Source: Tetracentron sinense
Lineage: Eukaryota > Streptophyta > Magnoliopsida > Trochodendrales > Trochodendraceae
Length of the DNA: 64,000 nucleotides
Reading direction: 5' to 3'
Assembly (NCBI GenBank): GCA_015143295.1
Contig: CM026557.1
Span: 27,747,760 to 27,811,759 of the forward strand
Position numbers and translations under genes: made by a program. The notes beneath the pieces are model-generated. The model searched no databases. It saw only the letters and a list, made by a program, of their open reading frames with translations, and was not told the origin of the DNA. Of this stretch, positions 33,797 through 44,894 are shown in pieces. How positions within the stretch are numbered: position 1 is the first letter of the stretch; each line of letters starts with the position of its first letter.

Positions 33797-34176
33797 TCTT
33801 TACTATTATAATTCGAAAGGCATGCGTAGATGATTTTTTCAAAATTCCCAAATTATCCTTATATATAAAAAAAAACATTGATTTAATGTTCTACTTTAAT
33901 TCCCAAACTACCCTTGCCTTTGATTTAATATGTTACTTTAATTCCTAAACTACCCCTTGCCATCTATCTATTTAGAATCACAGCAAATCGTGATTGACCT
34001 CGGGGAGAGTTCAATCACACCCATGGGTTAACACGTGCCCCTTTTAATTCCTATTAACCGTGGTTAACTCCTTCCCCTCGCTCTCGCGTGCATTGCACGT
34101 GCCACTGGCGAGTTCAATTGGGTGTCGTTAACTCCTTCCCCTCGCTCTCACGTGCATTGCATGTGCCACCCGCTAG
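33797..34176 (+). mobile_element. Short non-autonomous Helitron (candidate)
   Basis: Begins A|TCTTTACTATTATAA at 33797 and ends with a small hairpin (CACGTGC...GCATGTG, about 34149-34165), 7 nt and CTAG (34173-34176) followed by T. This matches Helitron termini (5' TC, 3' hairpin plus CTAG, insertion between A and T). Inside, the 3' region is duplicated: GTTAACTCCTTCCCCTCGCT occurs at about 34066 and 34127. No coding capacity. Confidence 0.5.
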
Positions 34177-35764
34177 TATACATAATACTACCTAATCGAA
34201 GGAGAGTTATAATCCAATCTAAAAAAAGTTAAATACTTATCATTGTTGTGAACAATGATATTGATTTTAAGTTTTATTAAAAGAATGCTAAGCATATCCT
34301 AAGTCACAATCTCTATTCTCACCCATTTTAGATTAAAAAAAATAAGAGTCAGTCTACGAGTACTCCTAAATATACTCCTGAATCCTAATCGTTTCATTTA
34401 AATAATTAATGGTCAATATTGGATTTGGCTTGACTAATTTTGTCATTTTCTAAAGCCACATCAAATCCAATCTTGACCCTTAATTATTTGAATTAAATGG
34501 TTAGAATTTGGGAGTATACTTGGGCGTACCCATTAACTAACTTATAAAATGAATGACTTTATAAGAGACTCACAGTTGACACAAAATTATCTGTTTTATT
34601 ATCTTTTTTTTTAAAAAGATAAAAGTTAGGATTGTGAGAATATGATTAGCACACCTCAAAATCTTTAAGTGTTGATTTCAAATTCTTGCTCTAATAGTTG
34701 CTTGACAAAAATTTCAGTAGTTGCTTTTAAGGCCCTGCAAAAGCAAGAAACGTATTGTTTTCGGGTGAAAGTAGGAAAGTGCATGTGGATTGGGAGTCCA
34801 GATCCTATCCAATTGCGATTGAACTCTCACAAAGCCTTGAACTCTGGTTAAAAAGTTTGCACCCTAAAGTTAATATTTTTTCAAAAAATTAAAGTTAGAT
34901 TATTTAACTTTAAGAGTTAACAAATTTTAACCACAGTTAATGAGGTTAAAAGGGGACCAAGGGTGCGATATATTGAATATGACCCCAACTCGTAGACTAG
35001 GGCTAACATTCCTCAAGGGAATTAAAGGGGGTAGCCATAATAAGGAGTTGAGATCATATTCAAGTGCAATTGAACTTAGGAGTGTTCAATCGCACCCACA
35101 GGTCTTTTTTAACACTTGTTAAATGTGATTAAGATTCACTAGAAAAAAAATATTAACCTTAAGAGTTAAAACTTACTAACCATAGTTAAGACAGTTAAAG
35201 GGGCTGTGTGTGTTTAGATTATTTCTTTAACAAAAAATAAAAAAGGACATATCAAAAAATGAAATTCGCTTAACGGCTAGTATTACTCTCCCACTTATAG
35301 TCCCACCTCAATTGGGTACTAGCCTTCACAGGGGTGTGTAAGGGACTACAAACCCTCCTTAAGTCAGCCATTTTGAAGTGGTTGTGTGGGTTTAAGGTTA
35401 CCTTGAGTCTAATGTGTGTGTTTAGATCAGGGTTACCAAGTTCGCTACATGCTATAGCGAACCGCGAACCGAACGAACTCGAACTGGTTCGTGGTTCAGT
35501 TTGGATTGGTTAGTGAAATTGAGTGAATCACATAAGGTTTCAAAGCATTACTTTGTCAAAATTTTCAATCAAATATTATGATATTTTTCTTTAGAGTTTC
35601 CCTACGGTTCATAAAAAAACATTTTTTTTAAAATTTAAATGTATTTACAATATATTGTTTACATGTTTAAAAAATATAAATTTTTTTATAGGGGCTTGAT
35701 TCTTTACGCGTCTGACATTCCAACTCAGTGGAACGCGGACACTCCCTCTTCTTGCTGCATGTCC
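34177..35764. other. Non-coding AT-rich sequence with dispersed TTAACCACAGTTAA-like motifs
   Basis: No gene recognised. Motifs such as TTTTAACCACAGTTAATGAG (near 34926) and ACTAACCATAGTTAAGACAG (near 35177) are related to the tandem units that follow at 35765-36330. Near 35450-35510 lies an oddly self-complementary stretch with GAACCGCGAACCGAACGAAC and GGTTCGTGGTTC. Confidence 0.4.
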
Positions 35765-36330
35765 CTTTTAACCTTGGTTAAGTTTTTATTAAATTAAGGG
35801 TTAATTTTTTTCTAAAAACTAAGGGTAGATGGATGAACCCTAGGGGTGAGTGAATCTTAACCACAGTTAGTGAGCGTTAAAAGGGACACATGACAATTTA
35901 TAAGCATGCGTTAACTATGGTTTAGGTTAGTTAACCCAAAGTTAATATATTTTATTTTATTTCCTAAAAACCAAGGATATATGGATGAACCTTATGGGTT
36001 GGTGAATCTTAACCACAGTTAGTGGGTGTTAAAAGAGACATGTGGCAACTTCTAGGCATGCACATTAACTGTAGTTTAGCTTACTCAACCCAAATTTAAT
36101 ACTTTTTTCAAGGGTAGATGGATGAACCCTAGGGATGAGTAAATCTTAACCACAGTTAGTGGGTGTTAAAAGGGACATGTGGCAACCTGTAGGTGCATGC
36201 GTTAACTATGGTTTAGGTCAGTCAACTCAAGGTTAATATTTAAAAAAAATCTACAAACCAAAGGTAGATAGATGAACCCTATAGATGATGAATCTTAACC
36301 ACAGTTAAATGAGTGTTAAAATAGTTACCT
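35765..36330. repeat. ~145-bp tandem repeat, four copies
   Basis: Units marked by GATGGATGAACCCTAGGG near 35829, 35968, 36117 and 36268. Each is followed by TCTTAACCACAGTTAGTG, TTAAAAGGGACA, GCATGCGTTAACTATGGTT and GTTAACCCAAAGTTAATA, so the period is about 140-150 bp. The units carry palindromic TTAAC...GTTAA elements. No function is visible. Confidence 0.8.
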
Positions 36331-36392
36331 GTCAAGCAAGGACCGCGTGAGCGTTCTGCGCACGCAAAAAATCATTAAATATAAAATATATA

Positions 36393-36907
36393 CTAGCAGA
36401 GATCCCATGCGATGCACGGGTAATAATTAAGAATATCTAAAATTAAATAATAATATTTATTTATTGAAATATTAAGTAATATATATTTAAAATATTTAAT
36501 AAATTTTATTTTTAATAATATAAGTTTTTTATTCATTTGATACATTATTATTTGTATTAAATAATTAATTTTATAGTAATATATTATTTTAATAACATTT
36601 AATGAAAAATGTATTAAACTTAAATTAATACATCTAAGAGTTGGAGATAAGAGATGACTCTACAATAATGGAGATAGATAGGGTCTCTAGGATGAGATAG
36701 TGGGCTCCAAACCTGCAAGAGTTAGAGATAGAGAGGACTCTACAATAGTGGAGATAGTGAGGACTCTAAGATGAGATAGTAGATCCCAAACTTGAATGGT
36801 AGAGATTAAAGAGTAAGGCCACATGTCATCTCTAAAATAGAACTTATGAGGTTTTGGTGAGATTGGAGTTTGGAGAGCACAAAGAAATCTTATTTCTTTA
36901 TATTATA
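36393..36907 (-). mobile_element. Non-autonomous Helitron, copy 1 of a head-to-tail dimer
   Basis: On the minus strand the 3' end is a hairpin CCCGTGCATCGCATGGG followed by ATCTCTG and CTAG (36393-36396), with T as the next base. The other end joins copy 2 directly, its 5' TC apparently lost (CTAG then TATAATATAAAG). Inside are AT-rich DNA and GGAGATAGATAGGGTCTCTA-like blocks shared with copy 2. Length 515 bp, no coding. Confidence 0.55.
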
Positions 36908-37401
36908 CTAGCAGAGACCCCGTGCGATGCATGGTAATAAATAAGAATATCTAAAATTAAATAATATTATTTATTTATTTAAATATTAAGTAATATTAAG
37001 AATATTTCATAAATTTTATTTTTAATAGTATTAGTTTTTTATTATTTGATATACATTATTATTTGTATTAATTAATTAATTTTATAATAATAATTTATTA
37101 TTATTTTAACAACATGTATAGGAAAATCATAAGTTATTTAGTACTAAACTTAAATTAATACACGAGATAAGAGAGAACTCTATAATAGTGAAGATAGATA
37201 GGACTTTAGGATGAGATACTGGGTCCCAAACCTGTAAGAGTTGGAGATAAGAGAGGAGCCTATAATAGTGGAGATAGAGAGAGCTCTAGGATGACTTAAA
37301 TTAAACGGTGGAGATTAAAGAGGAAAGCCACATGGCGTCCTTGAGAGATTGGAGTTTGGAGAACAGGAAGAAAGTCTTATTTCTTTATATTATAGTCTAG
37401 A
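36908..37401 (-). mobile_element. Non-autonomous Helitron, copy 2 of a head-to-tail dimer
   Basis: On the minus strand it starts A|TCTAGACTATAATATAAAG at 37401 and ends with the hairpin CCATGCATCGCACGGGG, TCTCTG and CTAG (36908-36911). It is 494 bp and similar throughout to copy 1, including AGAGATAAGAGAG-like and AAGCCACATGG blocks. The pair lies in tandem, a known Helitron arrangement. Confidence 0.6.
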
Positions 37402-37495
37402 TTATAATAAACAAAAAATTCGAATTATCTCATCCTCCTCTGGCAGGTTCACCCTAAAGGGTCGATCCAATTCGAACCGAACATTGGTCTAGAAC

Positions 37496-37633
37496 TTTTT
37501 TTTTTTTTTTTGTAGTGGTAATACGGTTAGGCCGCAACCCGGGGTTAGTATCTGCTCAAGTTAGTTTTGGCGGGTGGAAGACTTGCACCCTGACCTTGCG
37601 GAAGGGATACACTTACCAATGGGCCAAAGCCAT
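37496..37633 (-). mobile_element. tRNA-derived SINE (candidate)
   Basis: The minus strand starts ATGGCTTTGGCCCATTGGTA (an A-box-like TGGCCCATTGG), then about 30 nt later GGTGCAAGTCTTCCACC (B-box-like), and ends with an A tail given by the T run at 37496-37511. About 120 bp plus tail, flanked on its 5' side by a second homopolymer run (A, 37635-37648). A TSD cannot be read because both flanks are homopolymers. Confidence 0.45.
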
Positions 37634-39038
37634 TTAAAAAAAAAAAAAACTCAAACTCTACTTGGGGTGTGGACTCGATATTATGGCTAGCATTCTCATA
37701 AAATAAAGAAAACGAAAAAATTAGAGCAGTGTCCTTCTCTCTTGGAAATCGGAATAGTGAGGGAAGGAAGCAGGGCCTTTAGGAAACCAGTAAACTCCTC
37801 ATGGTACTACATCTTCCCCTGTATATCTATCTTTCTCTGAAATCACTAATTACTGTTTTCAGTTTCATCTCCTTTTTAAATAGTTCAAAAGTAGAGCTTT
37901 ACAAATCTTTGAATTCTAAAAATTACAATCCGAATGAAATGAATATAGCATAATTTGATGTTTGTAGAGGGGAAATCCATGAAAAATGAAGGGAAGAATA
38001 GATGCGAACAATTCTATTCAGCGGAATAAAATGATAAACTTATCTCATTTTGTATTAAATTCCTCTGCCGTGCTTAGGTTTATGATAATATACTGCTCGA
38101 ATGTATGAGTAAATTTTTTACCCAATTCTCAGAACGGGCATTGTAATTTTGACTCCCCATTCTAGTGAAATTCCAATATTTCTATTTGGACTTTGTGTTT
38201 TGATGCATATAGACTATAGATTTGATGCTGTAGACTGCATTCTTTCCTTTGATAAATTGTACCGGCACACACCCATTTGAAAAGGTTAGATGATAGCAAT
38301 AGGCGATAGTTGGGTTATTATTTGCCTAAAGAGATCATGTTCAATTGCTCCATGAGTGGTTTTTTGTGGTGCGTTTTCTTCAAATGACAATGTTAGGTTC
38401 TATTTAACGAGATACAGATAAGTTATACTTTGGAGTGTTCCTTTGTGAGTTGGTAGAGTAGTTATTGTTATTGCCTTATTGGTGGATAAGGATCTTCCGA
38501 GTTTCCTGTATGAGAAGGAAAAACACTTACAGGATGATTTGAATCTTCTCATAAAGGATTATAAAGCTATAGTGGTTGTCCTACATGAGATGGGAATTGT
38601 GTGGAGGATTCTTAAAGTTTTTACAGAATCGTAGTATCCCATGCAGTTAGACTCTAGTGCCCAAACCGGGAGCGAGAGCCCTAAATTTAAATATATCTAA
38701 GGATTGGGAGACACATACTCATTACACCATATGAAGAGAGGTTAGACTTTAGAGCATGTGTTTGGTGACGTTTGTGTCGAATGTTGATGTAAAATATGAG
38801 GTTCATTTTGGTAATTCATGACCTACGCTTTTATTAGCATTCGTTTTTTTGTGTAGTGTATAACTAACTGCCCATCAAGTGGCTATGTGTGAAAGAGCAG
38901 CACATCTCAAGTCTCAACATTGTGGATCAGTCCTCTCTCCATCATGCTATTAATGTATCGAACCTAGGAAGAGAGTAGGTTGGCAGGCAATTATTATTAA
39001 TTACATTATCAAACATATCATTTCAAAATGGTAGAAGC
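37634..39038. other. Unassigned, possibly gene-flanking or intronic
   Basis: No repeat family or reading frame recognised. The base composition is less extreme than the flanks. A leader-like stretch near 37740-37860 is followed by T-rich DNA. It could be intron of a host gene. Confidence 0.3.
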
Positions 39039-39474
39039 AACATAGTCAAAATTTCGCCTAGGTCACTACCATGCCTAACTAGGACCTAAAATGCCTCATT
39101 AGGGTCTAGGCAAGCATTCAATAAGACGAGGTCACCTAGTCCGAGCTAGTGACAAAGACCTACCACATAATGTAAGAAGTTATTCAGAAAGTATAAAATA
39201 ATATGTATACAAAATAAAATATATGATACCAAGCATATTTTTGTAGGTTTCTGTATCTGGCTTTCTTCCCGCCCTTTCTCTTCTTTTATTTAATGACATT
39301 TGGTCTCATGTAAGTTTTTATTTTAGTTTTCAAGAATATATAAATGTCTTAAAGTTTGGAATTCATACAAGTCAAGTAAATGTTGGTCATTAAGGCATCA
39401 CGTAATCAATGCCTAGGCAACGCCTTGCTTAGAGAACCTCTATCGCCTATTGCTTTGACTATGATTTAAATTAG
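39039..39474. mobile_element. MITE-like element with CTAGGCG terminal repeats
   Basis: Left end CATAGTCAAAATTTCGCCTA, right end reading inward on the minus strand CATAGTCAAAGCAATAGGCG. The interior repeats CCTAG/CTAGG motifs. It is related to the element at 60058-60295, which also carries TAGTCAAAATGTCGCC. About 430 bp, no coding. A clean TSD was not found. Confidence 0.5.
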
Positions 39475-40624
39475 GGTAGTGGTTTGTAATTGAAAGAAAA
39501 AATGATTTCAAATTATTTTTGTTGTATGATTATTATATTAACTTACCAGTTTGAGTGTTGGAGTTTGATTGGTAGTTGCAGTAGTACTGTTCAAGCACTA
39601 AAGGTTAGATGATAATGCTTTCTAGCCAACGAGTGAGTTTTTTTAGAATTTGATTGAAAATCATGAAGCAATTATTTTTTGAAGAACGAGGTATGCAAAT
39701 ATTGAAGCAATGTTTTGATGAAGACAATCTTTGTGGTATTTGGAAATTTTAAGAGAGGTTGTAAGAAAAAATATTTAACTAAAAATGCCTTATTGTATAA
39801 ATTATGTGTAATGCTTGTGGCGTGAAAATTAATCAGTGACATCTATTTTGGGGTTAAGTGATGCCACCTTAAAAAAATTTAGTCCTTTGAGTTTTATCCT
39901 GAAGTATTGTTTTGGACATTGCAGGAAGTATAAAAATTAATTGTAGGGTTTGATATTTCCAGAGTTTTAGCGTATTTTAATTGGTTAAATGATAGTTTCA
40001 CTTTTGGGAAGATTCTTAAGTGGTTTTCAGTTAGTTTCACTTTTTAGCGTAAAAAGGATTTTGGGGAAGCTCTAATAAAGCTATAGTTTTCAGTTAGTTC
40101 AAATGTAAAAGTGTATTTTTAGGGAAATTTTAGGGGACAGGTGTTTTGCATCACCAACAATGCAGTCAAAGAAGACTGCATTGATCGTGTTTATTTGCAC
40201 CACCTATTCAGCCTGTCCTCATGTAGTTTCATCCCAGTATCCCTTGTCATGGTGGTAGATTCGAAGTGTTTATTGCCACAAGAAGCAATGTTTTCATTCT
40301 TTAATTGGAAAGATTGGCAAAATATAAACACCTATTTTTTCCACGTCACAAATGGTTATCAGGCTGAAACTTGCCCTGAGAGCGTGAGGTGGCTAAAGAC
40401 ATAGCTTTGGGCCAAGCCACCATAGCCGCCATGTGTGACAAACACTGTCAATGCATCCTTGTTTTGTTGTATTATATGTGAGTGCAGATACCTTTTCAAA
40501 TGCTTTATTGTAGAAAGTTGTGCGATGCAAGTGATCATCGTGCATAAAATGTGTAGAGTGAGGTAGAACCGTAGAAGTTTTCTATATTGAATGAAGAGTA
40601 TTTTGGGGAAATTTATCACGTTAT
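39475..40624. other. Unassigned sequence
   Basis: AT-rich, no recognised element. A frame at 40141-40404 (87 residues) has no motif and is not proposed as a gene. Confidence 0.3.
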
Positions 40625-41390
40625 ACCGTCTTGATTATATTGAGATGCAAAGAGACAAGTCACACACACAAAAATTGGATAGAGGAAGAGGATAGAGAGA
40701 GTAGTCATGTTTTGGAAGAAGAATGGGATTAAAACTCACTCTTTATTGGACATTTCTTATTTCTTACATCACAAGAGGGTCTCTATAGTCTATATGTATA
40801 TGTAGTCACTTGAGGATCATTCTATATACTTTTCTTGTTATTTAATGAAGTTTTACCTACTACACCTAACGTGAGAATTGTTTTGATGAATTTGACTCTC
40901 TTGATGATTCTAGACTCTACTCTTGTAACTTCTTTTTTTAACATATCATCCCCAAATGTCCATATTACATTGTTTTTCCAAAATAACTTTGTACAAAATG
41001 TATAATTAAAAACTTTTGGTTTAATTATAAACACCCCCTTCAACCTATTTTTCCCCCATAAATCATTCGAAGCATTTTCTTCAATTTGTTGAAGGAATTA
41101 GTTTTGAGGGGCTTTGTAAAATTATCGGCAATTTGATCTTCGTATTTAATGAAAACGAGTTCAATTTACTTATATCTTGCATGCTCCAAAAGGAAGTGAA
41201 ATCTTGTATTGATATGCTTGATTTTCTCATGAAAGACGAGATTCTTTGTTAGAGCAATGTTAGACTTGTTGTCAACATATATCTTTGTGGGATCCTCTTG
41301 ATGAAATTGAAGCTCTTTGAAAAGATTCCTTAGCCATATAGCATGGCATACTCTTGATGACATGCTACTTTGGTACAAAGAGTATAGCAA
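40625..41390 (-). pseudogene. Ty1-copia RNase H end and LTR, left inverted arm
   Basis: The minus strand encodes the C-terminal RNase H of a copia polyprotein: CHAIWLRNLFKELQFHQEDP, TKIYVDNKSNIALTKNLV and HINTRFHFLLEHARYK (41390 to 41166). Downstream on the same strand comes the end of the internal region and LTR-like sequence with GTAGGTAAAACTTCATTAAA near 40855, running to about 40625. The RNase H Asp in VDNKS is kept. Everything upstream (gag, integrase, RT) is absent. It faces a second copy on the plus strand beginning at about 41440. Confidence 0.8.
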
Positions 41391-41439
41391 TCATGGTTTG
41401 TTTTATTCATTATTTAACGATTTTCAACTTCTAGGCTAC

Positions 41440-41757
41440 TCGGATAGCGATTAGAGAGGAGACGTGAATGATAGACAAAGCACTCCGTATTTGTCTTTTA
41501 CATTGGAGATACCGCTCACTTGGTCATCAAAGAAGCAACTGATCGTGACACTTTCCACAAGTGAAGCCGAGTATGTAGCATTGTCATTAGGAGTATTCCA
41601 AGCTATATGGCTAAAGAAGTTTTTCGAAGAGCTTCAATTTCATCAATGGAGCCCACAAAGATACATGTTGATAATAAGTCCACCATTGCTCTAGAAAATA
41701 ATCATGTCTTCTTATGAGAGAAGCAAGCATATCGATATAAGATTTCACTTCATATGG
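41440..41757 (+). pseudogene. Ty1-copia RNase H end, right inverted arm (first part)
   Basis: The plus strand encodes YSDSD then, after a stop, STPYLSFTLEIPLTWSSKKQ, LIVTLSTSEAEYVALSLGVF and QAIWLKKFFEELQFHQ, copia RNase H. The arm is interrupted at 41757 by the Ogre derivative and resumes at 49895 with the polyprotein tail region. It is the same family as the minus-strand arm at 40625-41390, so the two tails diverge from a centre near 41390-41440. Confidence 0.8.
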
Positions 41758-44010
41758 TGTGAGCACGGGTTTCGGGAACCCTAGAAATCTCATGGGTTTA
41801 GAGTCGCCACTTATTCATTTAGAAGGGATAAGTCCCCGGGATTTGGAAAGGTCTTGATCTGCGATTTGAGGTTCGGGTAAGAGGTTCGGTTAAGTTTTGG
41901 GAAGGTGTTAGGCACCCCGAGGCTTCCATTTTTCAATGGTTCCCTACTCTCTAGGTTTAAGCCAATTAAAGTCAAAGTTTGTTAAAATGCCTAAGTGTTT
42001 AAGATAAGACTAATCTAAGAAAATAAAGCTAACTAGGGTTGAACCCGGGTTGGGTTGCCTAGGTACTCACAAGGGTGAGATCAGACCGAGCGTAGTTCTG
42101 ACACTTGAGCCCGTGCCAAGGCTAAGGAGTGTGTGTGTGTGCACCAAGGGTAGCTAACAAACTAGTCTGGTAGACTAGGGTTTGGTTGACCGAGGTTGGT
42201 CAAGTACATGGTTCAAGCCCGGTAGGCTGGGATTGAGCCCAATTGGCCAAGAGAGAAGCCTGGTAGCCTAAAACAAAGTTTGACCAAGGTTAGGATTGCT
42301 AACCGGGGTTAGGTCAAACTAACCATGGTTAGGTTTGCTACCATTGTTAAAGAGGTATGGTTAAGCCCGGTAGGCTGAGGTTGGGCCTGGTAGGCCAAGG
42401 GTGAGCACGGTAGGCTAAGGGATTAGGCCCGGTAGGCCAAAGCGGATTTAACCGAGGTTAGGGTTGCTAACCAGAGTTAAATGAGAGTTAACCATGGTTA
42501 GGGCTACTAACCATGGTAAAAAAATCTAGAAACTGATTTTTTGGTATTTTTATATTTTTAGAGTTTTTTTTGGGATTTGTTCAAATTTTTTTCCAGGGTT
42601 AAGGATTGCTTAACCATGGTTAAGGGGTGGGTCACCGTGGTTAGGATTGCTAACCATGGTTAAATGGTTGAAGCAGACCATTTTTGGGCATCTCAGAATA
42701 TTTCTGATTTTCTGAGCATTTTTTCAGAATTTTGTGGGTTAAGAGTTGCTTAACCATGGTTAAATGTTAACCAAGGGTGGATTTAACCATGGTTAAGGGT
42801 CTGGTCAGGTCAAAATTGGGCCCAGGGAGCATGGCAGGGCCTAGACTGGCCTCCTACATGGTCTGGGCCCTGTACAAAGCCCAAGAAATCCGAAAATAGA
42901 AATGGAGGTAAATGGATTACCTCTATTACAGTTTCCTTTTTACCCTGGGTTTGCATGCTGTTAACTCGGATTAAGGGTAACCTCAGGGTGTTCTGAACCC
43001 ACAGGGGTCTAGCCTAAAGTGCGAGGAAGACCCTGGGCCTTTGGTGGGCCGAGGGGGAGGTCAGGAGTGGGCCCCATAGGGGCCTGAAAGTACCTTGGTT
43101 TACAGACTGAAATGGCGGTAGATAGTCTACCGCCATTAACTGACCAGGAGTTTGAAGGCTTTGTAACTAGGGTTAAGGGGGTAGTCAAGACCTGGGATGA
43201 TCATGGAAGATAGCCAGGGGTTTGAGGATTGCTACCATGGCCCTGGACTGGACTAGGGCCTAACCTAACCACGGTTAAGAGGCTTGAAACAGTAAGGGTT
43301 GATAATGGCGGTAGTTATTCTACTGCCATTATTGGCAACTTTTGAAAAGCATTTTTTTCCTTTGCTGGGGGTGCACCCGTGGTTACCAGGGGTTCCCTCA
43401 TGACTTGAGGGGCCCCCAGAACCTGGGAGGGAACTCTGCCAATGATGGGGGCCTTGCACCCGAACTCTAAGCCTCGAGGGGATCCCCTATGCCTATGAGG
43501 AAGGCTCGGGGCCCCTATCCTAGGCTGCAACTAAGTTATATGCATGAAATGAAAGGAAAATGGACCCCTGGAACAGGACCAGGGGTCCTTATAGCATTTT
43601 TACAAAAAATACAAGAAAAGGGTAGGGGTATACCCTGCTGTGGACAACTTATGGTGGCTGGTGGATGATGAAGGAGTTGTAGTGCTGGTGCAAGGTTAGG
43701 ACAGGCCTTGGGAGGTTCTGGGGAGGCTGAGAGGTAGTTCCAGGTGAAGGCCTTGGGCTTGGACTGGGCAAACCGAGTTCAGACAGGGTTTTTGTAGGGA
43801 TTTTTTTGGAGTGAGGTATAGTGGCAGTGCAACAGTGGCAACTGGTGGTGACCTAGGGGAACTAGTGAATGGTTGGGACAGCACCTGGTGTGGTTTGTGA
43901 TCTTCCTAAATGGAGAACCAGGGCTGAAATGGAGGGGATTGGGCTAGCCGAATAGGAGCAGGGCTTTGGTAGGGTGAAAATGGCGTGCCTTCAACCATGG
44001 AGAAGGGAGA

Positions 44011-44020
44011 CTATTTATAA
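44011..44020 (-). promoter_or_regulatory. TATA box of the Ogre derivative LTR
   Basis: TTATAAATAG on the minus strand. The two partial U3 copies at 46903-47909 and 49339-49894 both stop just before the corresponding position and lack it. Confidence 0.5.
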
Positions 44021-44429
44021 GCATGAGGGAAATGCTTAATGTATTCTAGGGATTACTGGATGCGTGGGGGACAAACTGGAGGGGAACTAAAGTAGCCAGG
44101 GAGGGTGCAGTGAGATTTTTGCAGAAAAAAGATATTGATAGTAATTGGATTACCGCCATTAACAATACAGGCAACAAGAACATTGGCGGTAATCCAATTA
44201 CTGCCAATGTGAGTTTATTGCTAAATTGGGCCCAACCCTCACACATGTGGGCCGAAAGCAAAGAGGACCTTACCCTTTTGGAGTTTGGCGCCAACATTCA
44301 AAATTTATGAAAAATAAAGTGGGCCCCACTGGGGGTGGGCCCTAAAGGCTTGTGGGCCCAAGCTTGGGCCCACAGAGGACTGTAGCCACGGTTTTGGGGT
44401 GTTTTGAGCCTGAAATGGGCTTTAGGCCT

Positions 44430-44830
44430 TTGGGGTTTTACCTAGGGTTTTTTAGGGTTTTAACTAGGGTTTAGCTACGGTTGGACTAGGGTTTAGGGTA
44501 TTACTTAGGGTTTGACTACGGTTTAGGGTATTACTTAAGGTTTAACTAGGGTTCAGGGTATTTCCTTAGGTTTAACTAGGGTTTAACTAGGGTTTTGGAT
44601 ATTACCTAGGGTTCAACTAGGGTTTAGGGTATTACCTAGGGTTTAACTAGGGTTTAGGGTATTACCTAAGGTTCAACTAGGGTTTAGGGTACTACCTAGG
44701 ATTTAGGGTATTACCTAGGGTTCAACTAGGGTTTAGGGTATTACCTAGGGTTCAACTAGGGTTTAGGGTATTACCTAGGGTTTAATTAGGGTTTGGATTA
44801 GGGTTTACCTAGGGTCACTAGGGTTTAGCT
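44430..44830. repeat. 30-bp telomere-like tandem array, copy 1
   Basis: Units of the type CTAGGGTTTAGGGTATTACC followed by TAGGGTTCAA (30 bp), each holding one TTTAGGG plant telomere-like heptamer. About a dozen units with small variants lie in the U3 of the complete LTR. Confidence 0.85.
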
Positions 44831-44894
44831 GGGGATGACCATGGTTAAAAATTTAACCATGGTTAGGGCAAGGGCGTAAAAATTGGGTGCTTAC

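Larger units (their letters stand above)
41758..44894 (-). repeat. Complete LTR of the Ogre derivative
   Basis: 3137 bp. The minus strand starts TGTAAGCACCC at 44894. In order it has the 30-bp telomere-like array, a 24-bp perfect palindrome (44351-44374), the 19-bp-stem hairpin (44140-44202), a TATA box (complement of 44011-44020), and a transcribed part with hairpins at 43300-43338, 43111-43137 and 42901-42927. Next come many AACCATGGTT palindromes and GCCCGGTAGGC-like repeats (42150-42800), and finally the U5 end homologous to 32700-33019. Confidence 0.8.

Noticed and set aside
37520-37633. Functional tRNA gene
   Set aside because: Only A- and B-box-like words are present; no cloverleaf could be drawn, and the poly-A tail indicates a SINE.
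40141-40404. 87-residue plus-strand frame considered as a small gene
   Set aside because: No recognised domain, splice context or regulatory signal; expected by chance in this length of DNA.
43265-43530. Proline- and glycine-rich minus-strand frames
   Set aside because: Fall in the U5/R part of the Ogre derivative LTR, a GC-rich patch with no coding signal.
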